DNA of 37,922 nucleotides from Planctomycetota bacterium (lineage in GTDB: Bacteria > Planctomycetota > Phycisphaerae > Phycisphaerales > UBA1924), in NCBI GenBank assembly GCA_023434205.1, contig JAEYTB010000245.1, forward strand, positions 1 to 37,922, given 5' to 3'. The notes below the pieces were generated by a model. The model had not been told where the DNA came from. It worked only from the letters and a program-made list of their open reading frames with translations, and searched no databases. The translations under genes were made by a program, and so were the position numbers. This document shows positions 15,072-23,786 of this stretch, in pieces (the first letter of the stretch is position 1; every line of letters starts with the position of its first letter).

Positions 15072-17674
15072 GCCGCTACCCCGACGAGGAATGGGCAGGC
15101 CCGGCCGCCGCGGAGCGTGGCTTCGCGCGCGTTGAAGAAGTCTTCTTCGAGGTCGCGGGCCTCTCGCCCGGCGACCGCGAGGACGGCATCCGCAGACTGT
15201 GTGAAGGAGACCCGGCGCTCGAGCGCGAGGTGCGGTCCCTGGTCGCCGCCGCCGGCGGCCTGGGCGCGTTCCTCGAGCAGCCCGCCCTGGGCAAGGGTTT
15301 CGACCTTGAGCGCGAGTCCCAGAAGGCCCCGCACGATGAGATGATCGGCACGGTGGTGGGGGCCTTCCGCATCGAGCGGCGCATCGCCTCCGGCGGCATG
15401 GGCACCGTCTACGAGGCCGTCCGCGCCGACGGCCAGTTCGACCAGCGCGTCGCCGTCAAGATCGTCAAACGCGGCATGGACACAGAGGACGTCCTCCGCC
15501 GCTTCAAGTCCGAGCGACAGACGCTCGCCGCCCTCGACCACCCCAACATCGCGCGCCTCATCGACGGCGGCGTCACCGGCGACGGGCGGCCGTTCCTCGC
15601 AATGGAGTTCGTCGCCGGGCTCGCCATCGACCAGTACTGCGACCAGAACCGCCTGCCCGTCCGCGAGCGGCTCACGCTCCTCCGCGCCGTGTGCGACGCC
15701 GTCCACCACGCCCACCAGAACCTCATCATCCACCGGGACCTCAAGCCCAGCAACATCCTCGTCACCGCGCAGGGCGTGCCCAAGCTCCTCGACTTCGGCA
15801 TCGCCCGCCTCCTCTCCGGCGGCACCGGCGCCGGCCTCACCACCGACGCCGAGCGCCGGCTCACCCCCGAGTACGCAAGCCCCGAGCAGGTCGAGGGAAC
15901 CTCGCTCACCACCGCGAGCGATGTCTACTCCCTGGGGGTCGTCCTCTACGAGCTGCTGACCGGCGCGCACCCCTACACCTTCACCGCCAGGACCAGCGAA
16001 GAAGTCAGGCGGGTCGTGTGCTTCCAGGTCCCGCCCCCGCCCAGCCAGGCCGTGGCTTCGCCCGGCCCGGCGCCGGGAGCCCGAACCACCCGCCCCACAG
16101 GAAACAACCCCAAGTCCACCACCCGGCCCCTCACCACCGACGCCGCCGGGACCCGCCGCGTGTCCTCCACGCGCCTCCGCGGCCAGCTCCGCGGCGACCT
16201 CGACAACATCGTCCTCATGGCCCTCCGCAAGGAGCCCGACCGCCGGTACGCGTCCGTCGAGCAGCTCTCCGCCGACATCGGCCGCTACCTCGACGGCATG
16301 CCCGTGCGCGCCCGCCGGGACACCACCCTCTACCGCGCCTCCAAGTTCGTCCGCCGCCACGCGGTCGGCGTCGCCCTCACCGCCGCCACGCTCGTGCTGC
16401 TCAGCACCGCGACCGTCCTGCTGCACCGCCAGGCGCGGGAACTGGAGGCCCAGCGCGACCAGCTGGCCGACAACTACGCCGCCCTCGCCGCCCAGGAACG
16501 CGTCATCTCCGCCAAAAACCAGAGCCTCGCCGCCAGCCTCCGCTTCCAGGAGGAAAACCGCTCGTTCCTCATGAGCATCCTTCGCGGCGGCGACATCCGC
16601 GACCAGGGCCCCGACGCCCGCCTCGGCGACCTGCTCCGCGACGCCGCCGCCATGCTCGACGCCGACCCCCCCCAGGACCAGTACAGCTTCGCCGGCGCGC
16701 AGTACTCCATCGGCACCGCCATGCTCTCGCTCGGGATGCTCGGCGAGGCCAGGAAGCTGCTCGAGGGCGCCGCGGCCGCCTTCGACGCCGCCGCGCTCCC
16801 CCCGGACGCCGACGCCCGGGTCGACGTCGAGGTCGCCCTCGCAGAACTGCTGTTCTACGAGGGCCGCCCCACGGACGCCGAGACGCGCCTCCGCGCCCTG
16901 CTCGACGCCGAGCGCGAGCGCAGCCGCGGCTCACCCACCGCGCGCGAAGGCACGCTCCTCACCGACATCGGCGCCTGCCTGCGGGCGCAGCGAAAGGCCG
17001 AAGAGTCCATCGCCGTGCAGCGCGACGCCCTGCGCGTCCGCCTCACCGTCCACGGCGAGAAGGACCTCGACGTCGCCGAAACCCGCAACAACCTCGCCAG
17101 CTCGCTGTTCCAGAAGGGCGAACACGCCGCCGCGATCGAGGAGTTCACCCGCTCGCTCGAAGTCCGCCGCGAGCTGCTCCGGCCCGACCACCCCAGCGTG
17201 CTCCGCGTCGAGGGCAACCTGGGCCTCGCCAAGCTCAAGGCCGGGGACGTCGACGGCGCCATCGCCCTGCTGACCCACGCGGCCGAGGCGAGAGAAAAAG
17301 CCTTCGGCCCCGACCACCCCGGCAACGTGTCCGCCATGACCTCCCTCGCCATGGCGCTGCGGCAGGGCGGCCGGCACGACGAGGCGCTCGCCTGGTTCCA
17401 CCGCGTCCTTGACTGGCAGTCCGCACGCTTCCCCGCCGATTCCCCTCAGGTGCAGGCCGTCCGGGCCAACATCGGCGTCACCCTCGCGGCACAGGGCAGC
17501 GACGACGCCGCGGCCGCAGCCCTCGACGCGGCCCTCCCCGCGCTGCGGGCCGCCGGAAGCCCCTTCGCAGGCATCACCCGCACCGCCACGCTCTCACTCG
17601 CCGAGCTCTGCGAGAAACGCGGCGACGCCGACCGTGCCAGAGAGCTCCGGGCATCAGTCTCCGACCGACCCTGA
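15068..17674 (+). CDS. Transmembrane Ser/Thr protein kinase with C-terminal TPR domain
   Basis: The 868-aa protein starts with a short helical region (about 1-85). The Pkn-type kinase domain (about 95-410) follows, with RIASGGMGTVYEA (P-loop), VAVKIVK (lysine 131), HRDLKPSN (catalytic D224), LLDFG (D242) and TPEYASPEQ. One membrane segment lies at about 431-452. A coiled coil follows, then a Sel1/TPR-like region with repeated ALRVRLTVHGEKDLDVAETR-type units of about 42 residues up to the C-terminus. The kinase domain is cytoplasmic; the TPRs would be outside. The GTG at 15068 is preferred because it overlaps the sigma factor stop and has AAAGG about 6 nt upstream; the frame stays open 16 codons further. 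It probably phosphorylates the partner sigma factor or another regulator. Confidence 0.92.
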   Translation: MSRYPDEEWAGPAAAERGFARVEEVFFEVAGLSPGDREDGIRRLCEGDPALEREVRSLVAAAGGLGAFLEQPALGKGFDLERESQKAPHDEMIGTVVGAFRIERRIASGGMGTVYEAVRADGQFDQRVAVKIVKRGMDTEDVLRRFKSERQTLAALDHPNIARLIDGGVTGDGRPFLAMEFVAGLAIDQYCDQNRLPVRERLTLLRAVCDAVHHAHQNLIIHRDLKPSNILVTAQGVPKLLDFGIARLLSGGTGAGLTTDAERRLTPEYASPEQVEGTSLTTASDVYSLGVVLYELLTGAHPYTFTARTSEEVRRVVCFQVPPPPSQAVASPGPAPGARTTRPTGNNPKSTTRPLTTDAAGTRRVSSTRLRGQLRGDLDNIVLMALRKEPDRRYASVEQLSADIGRYLDGMPVRARRDTTLYRASKFVRRHAVGVALTAATLVLLSTATVLLHRQARELEAQRDQLADNYAALAAQERVISAKNQSLAASLRFQEENRSFLMSILRGGDIRDQGPDARLGDLLRDAAAMLDADPPQDQYSFAGAQYSIGTAMLSLGMLGEARKLLEGAAAAFDAAALPPDADARVDVEVALAELLFYEGRPTDAETRLRALLDAERERSRGSPTAREGTLLTDIGACLRAQRKAEESIAVQRDALRVRLTVHGEKDLDVAETRNNLASSLFQKGEHAAAIEEFTRSLEVRRELLRPDHPSVLRVEGNLGLAKLKAGDVDGAIALLTHAAEAREKAFGPDHPGNVSAMTSLAMALRQGGRHDEALAWFHRVLDWQSARFPADSPQVQAVRANIGVTLAAQGSDDAAAAALDAALPALRAAGSPFAGITRTATLSLAELCEKRGDADRARELRASVSDRP

Positions 17675-17686
17675 CTCCGCCTCAGT

Positions 17687-18499
17687 TCAGCACGACCCGC
17701 CCGAAAGCGCCCGGAAGAACGCCTCGACATCCGCGTCGGTCCCGGCGCTCCCATCCCCGTCAAAGTCCGCCGTGAAGCACGTCGGGCAGCACGCCCCCGC
17801 CAGGCACGCGAAGAACGCCTCGATATCCGCGTCCGTCCCCGTGTCGCCGTCGTTGTTGAAGTCGGCGTTGAAGCACGTGCCGCCGATCTGGAAGCGGAAC
17901 TCGAAGGGCCGTACCTCCCCCGGCCCGTCGTGCGAGAACTCCACCTGGTAATGCAGCGTGTACGTGCCCGGCGCGAGCACCCCCGTGCGGTCCAGCGTCT
18001 GCGTCGGCATGGTCTCGTTCACGCGCACGAGATACACACCCGTCCCGTTGTCCTGAAGTTCAACCTCGAACTCATCGCGGGGGTCATCGCTGGGCCGCGG
18101 CGTCGCGAACAGGCGGTACGGCGTCGCCACAACGACGCTGAACGTCACCTCAACCAGCGCCTCCGCCTCCCCGAAGACGGGAACCCCCGTCACGCTGATG
18201 CCCCCCGCCGCCGCGAGCGACCCCCGCGCCGTGATCGCGTTCGGATCGATCTCGCAGTCGATGCCCGTCTCGCCCTCGTTGGGTGCAGGCGTCCCGTCCG
18301 GCGTCGGGAACGGCGTCGCCGCCGTCACGACATGAACAAACCGGCCGAAGTCCGGCGCCGACGCCGTCACCGTGTTCGCGTCCGCCGATGTCGACGCCGC
18401 GATCACCCGCTGCTGAGATACAAACGTGACCTGCGCCGCGGCGGCCTGGACAGACAGGCCCACGGCCAAAACCGTCCCGGCATTGATGACCTGGTTCAT
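17687..18499 (-). CDS. Secreted protein with C-terminal GC-type dockerin repeats
   Basis: This 270-aa protein has a signal peptide (about 1-22, ending AAAAQ). The middle region (about 23-208) looks like a beta-rich secreted domain and contains a jelly-roll-like stretch (TYTLHYQVEF). The C-terminal 62 residues hold two Ca-binding, dockerin-like repeats: FNADFNNDGDTGTDADIEAF and FTADFDGDGSAGTDADVEAF, each bounded by cysteines and ending in a GGSC/GACC motif. This is the planctomycete 'GC-type dockerin' anchor. It suggests attachment to a cell-surface or secretion scaffold, but the partner is not known. ATG 18499 has GGGAG about 6 nt upstream. The function of the middle domain was not recognised. 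It is convergent with the kinase gene (12 bp) and downstream of argH. Confidence 0.85.
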   Translation of the reverse strand: MNQVINAGTVLAVGLSVQAAAAQVTFVSQQRVIAASTSADANTVTASAPDFGRFVHVVTAATPFPTPDGTPAPNEGETGIDCEIDPNAITARGSLAAAGGISVTGVPVFGEAEALVEVTFSVVVATPYRLFATPRPSDDPRDEFEVELQDNGTGVYLVRVNETMPTQTLDRTGVLAPGTYTLHYQVEFSHDGPGEVRPFEFRFQIGGTCFNADFNNDGDTGTDADIEAFFACLAGACCPTCFTADFDGDGSAGTDADVEAFFRALSGGSC

Positions 18500-18592
18500 A
18501 CACGCTCCCAAATCAGCGGCCCCGGCCCCCGCTAGGGGTTCATGCGTCAGGAACCGCGCAGGGAGCGCAAGTTTCGCCAAGTTAGTGTTGCG

Positions 18593-19963
18593 TTAGAGTC
18601 GGCCCCTCGCCGCCGCCAGCGCCGCCGCCACCGCCCCCGGGCCCGTCCCCCCGTGGACCTCCCGCCGAGACAACCCCGCCTCAACCGTCAGCTGATCGAA
18701 CACATCGGCCCCGCACGCCGGGGCGTGCCGCTGGAGCTCCGCAAGCGGAAGTTCCTCGATCGCCTTCCCCGCATCCAGCGCCTCCCGCACCACCCGCCCC
18801 ACCTGCTCGTGCGCATCCCTGAACGGCACGCCCCTGCTCACCAGGTAATCGGCCAGGTCCGTCGCGTTGGAGTACCCCCCCTTCGCGCCCCGCTCGCACG
18901 CCCCGCGCCGCACCTTCAGCGTGTCCAGAATCCGCGGCACAACCCGCAGGCACATCGACAGGTGGTCCATCGCGTCAAACAGCGGCTCCTTGTCCTCCTG
19001 CAGGTCCTTGTTGTACGCCAGCGGAAGCCCCTTCACCGTCGTCAGCAGCGACACCAGCGGCCCGATGACCCGCCCGGACTTGCCCCGCAGCAGCTCCGCC
19101 GAGTCCGGGTTCTTCTTCTGCGGCATCAGCGACGACCCGCTCGACACGGCGTCATCAAACTCAACCAGCGCAAACTCCTGCGACCCATAGAGAATCAGGT
19201 CCTCCCCCAGACGCGAAAGGTGCACCGCCGCGACCGCGCACGCCCCGAGCGTCTCGATCACGAAGTCCCGGTCAGAAACCGCGTCCAGGCTGTTGGCGGT
19301 CGGCCCGTCAAAGCCCAGGTCCCGCGCCAGCGCGTGCCGATCCACGGCGTACGCCGTCCCCGCCAGGGCGCCCGACCCCAGCGGGCACACGTTCACGCGC
19401 CGCCGCGCATCGCGCAGCCGCGCCTCATCGCGCTCGAACATCTCCACGTACGCGAGGCACCAGTGCGCAAAGAGCACCGGCTGGGCCCGCTGCAGGTGCG
19501 TGTACCCCGAGATAACCGTCTGCTGCTCGCGCGTCGCGAGCTCAACAAGCGAGCGCCGGCACTCCCGCAGCTCCGCCAGCCGCAGGTCGATCTCCCGCCG
19601 CGTCCACAGCCGCAGGTCCGTGGCGACCTGGTCGTTGCGGCTCCGCCCCGTGTGCAGCTTCTTCCCCAGCGGCCCGACCGACTCGATCAACCGCCGCTCA
19701 ACCCACGAATGAATATCCTCATCCGGCCCGCCCGCGGGGAGCCCGGGATCGGCCTGGACCTCCTTCAGCAGCGCGCCCAGCGCGGCCGTCAGCCGCGACA
19801 GCTCATCGCCGGAAAGCACGCCCACCCCCGCGATCGCCCTCGCCCAGCCGATCGAGCCCTCGATGTCCTGCTCCGCGAGCCGGAAGTCAAACCGCAGCGA
19901 GTCATTCAGCTGTTTGAAAAGCGCATCAGGGCCGGTTTCGAAGCGTCCACCCCAGAGGGCCAT
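18593..19963 (-). CDS. argH: Argininosuccinate lyase
   Basis: ArgH cleaves argininosuccinate to arginine and fumarate, the last step of arginine synthesis. The 456-aa length is normal. It begins MALWGGRFETGPDALFKQLN, has the DEDIHSWVERRL and HTGRSRNDQVATD substrate motifs, SGYTHLQRAQPV, and the fumarase/aspartase superfamily signature GSSLMPQKKNPD. AGGA lies about 7 nt before the ATG. Unlike the other arg genes it is not in the argR-argG run: a bicarbonate-transporter gene on the opposite strand intervenes. The divergent start of that transporter is 63 bp away, so the two may share a control region. Confidence 0.97.
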   Translation of the reverse strand: MALWGGRFETGPDALFKQLNDSLRFDFRLAEQDIEGSIGWARAIAGVGVLSGDELSRLTAALGALLKEVQADPGLPAGGPDEDIHSWVERRLIESVGPLGKKLHTGRSRNDQVATDLRLWTRREIDLRLAELRECRRSLVELATREQQTVISGYTHLQRAQPVLFAHWCLAYVEMFERDEARLRDARRRVNVCPLGSGALAGTAYAVDRHALARDLGFDGPTANSLDAVSDRDFVIETLGACAVAAVHLSRLGEDLILYGSQEFALVEFDDAVSSGSSLMPQKKNPDSAELLRGKSGRVIGPLVSLLTTVKGLPLAYNKDLQEDKEPLFDAMDHLSMCLRVVPRILDTLKVRRGACERGAKGGYSNATDLADYLVSRGVPFRDAHEQVGRVVREALDAGKAIEELPLAELQRHAPACGADVFDQLTVEAGLSRREVHGGTGPGAVAAALAAARGRL

Positions 19964-20026
19964 GCGGAGTTCCTTTCGCCCGCGATGGTAGCGGCGCGAT
20001 CCATGACGCGTGTACCCTCCGCCCGC

Positions 20027-21004
20027 ATGGACCTCTCCCTCGTCACGGACAACCTGCTCAGCCCGCCGATCCTCTTCTTCGTGCTGGGCATCACCGCGGG
20101 CCTGCTCAAGTCAGACCTCGCCATCCCCGAGGCGGTCACCAAGCTGCTGTCCCTGTACCTGATGTGGGCCATCGGGATCAAGGGCGGCGTCAAAATCCGG
20201 GAATCCGGCCTCTCGCCCGAAGCCCTCTGGAGCCTGGGCCTGGCGCTCGGGCTCGCCGTCGTCGTCCCGGTCTACGTCTACGCACTCCTCCGCAGGCGGA
20301 TGGACGGCGCCAACGCCGCCGCCCTCTGCGCCGTGTACGGCTCGGTCTCCGCCGTCACCTTCCTCACCGCCGCCTCCTTCCTCCAGCGCAAGGGAGTCGA
20401 ATCCGGCGGGCACATGGTCGCGGCGCTCGCGCTCATGGAGTCGCCGGCCATCCTGCTGGGCGTGGTGTTCGCACGCCGATCGGCGGTCAAGGACGGGTCG
20501 CCCGTACCCTCGCTCGGTGAAAGCCTGCGCGAGGCCGCCCTCAACGGCCCCGTCGTGCTCCTCACGGGCAGCATAGCCGTGGGCCTCATCACCGGCGCCC
20601 AGGGCCACGAACTGCTCAAGCCCCTCTACATCGACCTCTTCCAGCCGATCCTGACGTTCTTCCTCCTCGAGCTCGGCCTGGTCGCGGCAAGACGCTCGCG
20701 GGTCCTGAGGGTCGTCGGGTGGGGTCTCCCCGTCTTCGCGATCGTCGTGCCCCTCGTGAACGCCGCGCTCGCCCTGGCCTGCGCCAAGCTCGCCGGGCTC
20801 AGCCCCGGCAACGCCTTCCTCCTCACCGTGCTCGCAGCCTCAGCGTCCTACATCGCCGCCCCCGCGGCGATCCGGCACGCCATCCCCCGCGCCAACCCGG
20901 GCCTCTACGTGCCCCTCGCCCTGGCCGTGACCTTCCCCTTCAACATCGTGCTCGGCCTGCCCCTCTACTGGGCGGCCGTGCAGTGGCTGATCGTCGATCA
21001 TTGA
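20027..21004 (+). CDS. Sodium-dependent bicarbonate transporter, SbtA family
   Basis: The 325-aa protein is almost wholly hydrophobic, with about ten membrane segments. It contains the family hallmarks ILFFVLGITAGLLKSDLAIP, LYLMWAIGIKGGVK, AVYGSVSAVTFLTA and ASASYIAAPAAIRHAIP. These match the SbtA/DUF897 permeases that import bicarbonate with sodium. No SbtB-like PII partner is adjacent. ATG 20029-proximal (20027) begins MDLSLVTDNLLSPPILFF; an upstream in-frame ATG (about 20003) is possible. It lies divergent to argH and convergent to a small unknown gene, inside the arginine cluster. Bicarbonate is the carbon source of carbamoyl phosphate used by ArgF, which may explain the location; this is inference. 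Confidence 0.88.
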   Translation: MDLSLVTDNLLSPPILFFVLGITAGLLKSDLAIPEAVTKLLSLYLMWAIGIKGGVKIRESGLSPEALWSLGLALGLAVVVPVYVYALLRRRMDGANAAALCAVYGSVSAVTFLTAASFLQRKGVESGGHMVAALALMESPAILLGVVFARRSAVKDGSPVPSLGESLREAALNGPVVLLTGSIAVGLITGAQGHELLKPLYIDLFQPILTFFLLELGLVAARRSRVLRVVGWGLPVFAIVVPLVNAALALACAKLAGLSPGNAFLLTVLAASASYIAAPAAIRHAIPRANPGLYVPLALAVTFPFNIVLGLPLYWAAVQWLIVDH

Positions 21005-21030
21005 GCCCGGCCGGCCCCCTTCAGCCCCCT

Positions 21031-21471
21031 TCAGTCCGAGCTCGCGTGGAAAACAACCCGGAAGGCGATCGGCAGGCTGCAGGCGAGCGTGTGGACCTCA
21101 GGTGCGATCTCAACAGTGCACAGCACGAGGTCGTCGGCGTAACACTCCAGCCGCGCCGACACCTCCACGCCAGACTTCGAGGCCGCAATCAGCAACTCCC
21201 GATGCTCCCGACACCACGAAACAAGAACCTGCTGCGCTCGGGCGCTCCCGGCTTGAATGGACGACAACTCGAACCTCGCAAACAAGCCGCGGAACGCCGG
21301 CATCCGGCCTACCCGACGCGGGCGCGCCGCACGCACAAATGGCGATGGTGATGCCCACAGAATGCGCTCCATGATGTCAGGCCTCGGCTGCTTGCCAGAC
21401 CAGAGTTCGACCACCGCCCTGTACCGCGTCCGTGGCGTTCTCCTCGTTGGCACAGCCTTTTGGGTCGCCAT
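21031..21471 (-). CDS. Hypothetical protein at the end of the arg operon
   Basis: A 146-aa reading frame begins 6 bp after the argG stop on the same strand, so it would be co-transcribed and probably coupled. The first 60 residues are basic (TRRTPRTRYRAV, RAARPRRVGR). The C-terminal part looks like a folded alpha/beta domain (LECYADDLVLCTVEIAP, IAFRVVFHASSD). There are no membrane segments and I recognise no family. The region is somewhat less GC-rich than its neighbours. It may be real, but the evidence is its position and a plausible amino-acid composition only. It is convergent with the SbtA-family gene, 26 bp away. Confidence 0.5.
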   Translation of the reverse strand: MATQKAVPTRRTPRTRYRAVVELWSGKQPRPDIMERILWASPSPFVRAARPRRVGRMPAFRGLFARFELSSIQAGSARAQQVLVSWCREHRELLIAASKSGVEVSARLECYADDLVLCTVEIAPEVHTLACSLPIAFRVVFHASSD

Positions 21472-21477
21472 TGGTGA

Positions 21478-22692
21478 TTACTCGCTGTACCCGCCCGCCT
21501 TCAGCGCCCGGATCCGCTCCGGCAGGCTCAGCAGCCGGATAAACCCGCCCGCGTCCTTCTGGCTATACACATCCTCGCCCTCGAAGCTCACCATCTTCTC
21601 CGCGTACAGCGAGTTCGGGCTCTTCCGCTTCACCGCCGTCGCCGTCCCCTTGAACAGCCGCACCACCACCTCCCCGTCCAGCTTCTCCGCCATCTTCTCC
21701 GCGCACGCCCACAGCGCCTCCCGCAGCGGCGTGAACCACCGCCCGTCGTACACCAGCTCCGCGAACGTCAGCCCCAGGTGCTCCCGGTAGTGCCGCGTCT
21801 CGCGGTCCAGCACCAGCTCCTCAAGCGCCCGCACCGCCTCCACGATCACCGTCCCCCCCGGCGTCTCGTACAGCCCGCGCGACTTCATCCCCACGCGCCG
21901 GTTCTCCACCAGGTCCACCCGCCCCACGCCGTGCGCGCCCGCGACCTTGTTAAGCCGCACAATCAGGTCATCGCCCCGGATCGGCTGCCCGTTGAGCGTC
22001 CGCGGCCGGCCCCGTTCGAAGCCGAGCGAGACATCCTCATACTGATCGGGCGCCTTCGCGGGCGAAGCCGTCAGCATCCACGCATCCTCCGGCGGCGCAT
22101 TCCACGGGTCCTCGATCGCCCCGCCCTCATGGCTGATGTGCCACAGGTTGCGGTCGCGCGAGTAAATCTTCGTCGCGCTCGCCGTCGTCGGGATATTCCG
22201 CTGCCTGAGGTACTCCAGCATCGCCAGCCGCCCGGAGAGCGTCCAGCGGTCGTCCCGCCACGGCGCGATCACCTCCAGCCCGGGCGCCAGCGCCGCGTAC
22301 GCCGACTCGAACCGCACCTGGTCGTTCCCCTTCCCCGTGCAGCCGTGCGACAGCGCCGTACACCCCGTCTTCTTCGCGACCTCCACCTGCCCCTTCGCGA
22401 GGATCGGCCGCGCGATCGCCGTCCCCAGCAGGTACCGCCCCTCGTACACCGCCCCCGCGATCATTGTGGGGAACACGAAGTCCTCCACGAACTCGCGCTT
22501 CAGATCAACCACGTGGCACTCCTTCGCGCCCGAGTTGATCGCCTTCTGCTCGACACCCTCCAGCTCCTCGGCCCCCTGCCCCACATCGCCGACGACGCAC
22601 ACCACCTCGGCGTTCATGTTCTCCACCAGCCACGGCACGATGCACGAGGTGTCCAGCCCGCCCGAGTACGCCAACGCCACACGCTTCTTCAT
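21478..22692 (-). CDS. argG: Argininosuccinate synthase
   Basis: ArgG joins citrulline and aspartate with ATP to form argininosuccinate. The 404-aa protein has the PP-loop ATP site ALAYSGGLDTSCIVPWL at the N-terminus, the SHGCTGKGNDQVRFE signature, and substrate-binding segments IPTTASATKIYSRDRNLWH and SRGLYETPGGT. AAGGGA lies about 9 nt before the ATG. It lies 31 bp after the argF stop. Next comes the small unknown gene, 6 bp downstream. Confidence 0.97.
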   Translation of the reverse strand: MKKRVALAYSGGLDTSCIVPWLVENMNAEVVCVVGDVGQGAEELEGVEQKAINSGAKECHVVDLKREFVEDFVFPTMIAGAVYEGRYLLGTAIARPILAKGQVEVAKKTGCTALSHGCTGKGNDQVRFESAYAALAPGLEVIAPWRDDRWTLSGRLAMLEYLRQRNIPTTASATKIYSRDRNLWHISHEGGAIEDPWNAPPEDAWMLTASPAKAPDQYEDVSLGFERGRPRTLNGQPIRGDDLIVRLNKVAGAHGVGRVDLVENRRVGMKSRGLYETPGGTVIVEAVRALEELVLDRETRHYREHLGLTFAELVYDGRWFTPLREALWACAEKMAEKLDGEVVVRLFKGTATAVKRKSPNSLYAEKMVSFEGEDVYSQKDAGGFIRLLSLPERIRALKAGGYSE

Positions 22693-22723
22693 CGCCTGTC
22701 CCTTGATGCCCGCAGCCGCGGGG

Positions 22724-23776
22724 TTAGTCGCCCTTGCCGATCATGAAGTGCAGCAGCGCATTCTGCGCGTGCATCCGGTTCTCCGCCTGGTCGTATACCA
22801 CCGAGTGCGCGGAGTCTATGACCTCGTCAGTCACCTCCAGCCCCCGCTGCGCCGGGAGGCAGTGCATGAACACCGCCGGCGACGGCCTGCCCCGCCCGGC
22901 CAGCTCCATCAGCTCCGCGTTCACCTGGAACTTGCTGAAGATCTTGCGCCGCTTCGTCACCTCGTCCACGCCCCCCGCCTGCCCCATCGACACCCACACG
23001 TCCGTGTACACCGCGTCGTGCCCCTCCGCCGCGCCCAGCGTGTGCGCCACCGCGAAGCCCGAGCCCGCCTCCCGCGCGAACGCCGCGCACTCCGCCGCCA
23101 CGTCCTCCGCCGGCCCGAACCCCTTGGGCGTCACCACCGTGGTGTCCACCCCCAGCAGCGTCGAGCAGTGGATCAGCGAGTGGCACACGTTGTTCCCGTC
23201 GCCGACATAAAGCAGCTTCATCCCCCGCAGCCGCCCATGGTCGTGCCCCGCCCGCTCGTACAGCGTGAACAGGTCCGCCAGCGCCTGGCACGGGTGGAAC
23301 CGGTCCGACAGCGCATTGACCACCGGGCACCGCGCCGCCTCCGCCATCTCCTCCAGCACCGCCTGCGAGTACACCCGCGCCACGATGCACTCCACCCACC
23401 GCTCCAGGTTCTTCGCGTAGTCCCGCACAGACTCCCGCGCCCCCAGCCGCTGCGCGCCGTGGTCCATGAAGATCGGGTGCCCCCCCAGCTTCGCGATGCC
23501 CACCTCGAATGACATCTTCGTCCGCAGCGAGGGCTTCTCAAACAGCAGCGCCACCGCCTTGTTGTCCAGCGTCGCGCGGTGCGCCGCCAGGTCCGCCTTC
23601 AGCCGCCGCGCCGCCTCGAACAGCCCCAGCACCGCCCCGGGCGTCAGGTTCGAGAGCGTCAGCAGGTCCTGCCCCTTGAACTCGCGCGCACTCCCGATCT
23701 TCGGCAGTGGGGGCCTCGTCTGACCGTTGCCGTGCGCCGCGCCGTTCTGCGGGGCTGTGGGTGACTGTGTCGCCAA
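22724..23776 (-). CDS. argF: Ornithine carbamoyltransferase
   Basis: ArgF makes citrulline from ornithine and carbamoyl phosphate. The 350-aa protein carries the carbamoyl-phosphate motif SLRTKMSFE (S-x-R-T-x form), FHPCQALADL, and the ornithine-loop motif MHCLPAQRG. The N-terminus has an extra ~30-residue Pro/Gln/Gly-rich extension before LLTLSNLTP. The TTG at 23776 is chosen because GAGGAG is 9 nt upstream and it starts 10 bp after argB; the open frame reaches 23851 but would overlap argB by about 65 bp. A catabolic or carbamoylating paralogue is less likely given the biosynthetic neighbours. Confidence 0.95.
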   Translation of the reverse strand: MATQSPTAPQNGAAHGNGQTRPPLPKIGSAREFKGQDLLTLSNLTPGAVLGLFEAARRLKADLAAHRATLDNKAVALLFEKPSLRTKMSFEVGIAKLGGHPIFMDHGAQRLGARESVRDYAKNLERWVECIVARVYSQAVLEEMAEAARCPVVNALSDRFHPCQALADLFTLYERAGHDHGRLRGMKLLYVGDGNNVCHSLIHCSTLLGVDTTVVTPKGFGPAEDVAAECAAFAREAGSGFAVAHTLGAAEGHDAVYTDVWVSMGQAGGVDEVTKRRKIFSKFQVNAELMELAGRGRPSPAVFMHCLPAQRGLEVTDEVIDSAHSVVYDQAENRMHAQNALLHFMIGKGD

Positions 23777-23786
23777 CGCTGTCTCC

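Noticed and set aside
18542..20026. Long plus-strand open frame running into the SbtA-family gene
   Set aside because: It is antisense to argH and reads as Arg/Pro/His-rich sequence. The true start of the transporter is the ATG at 20027.
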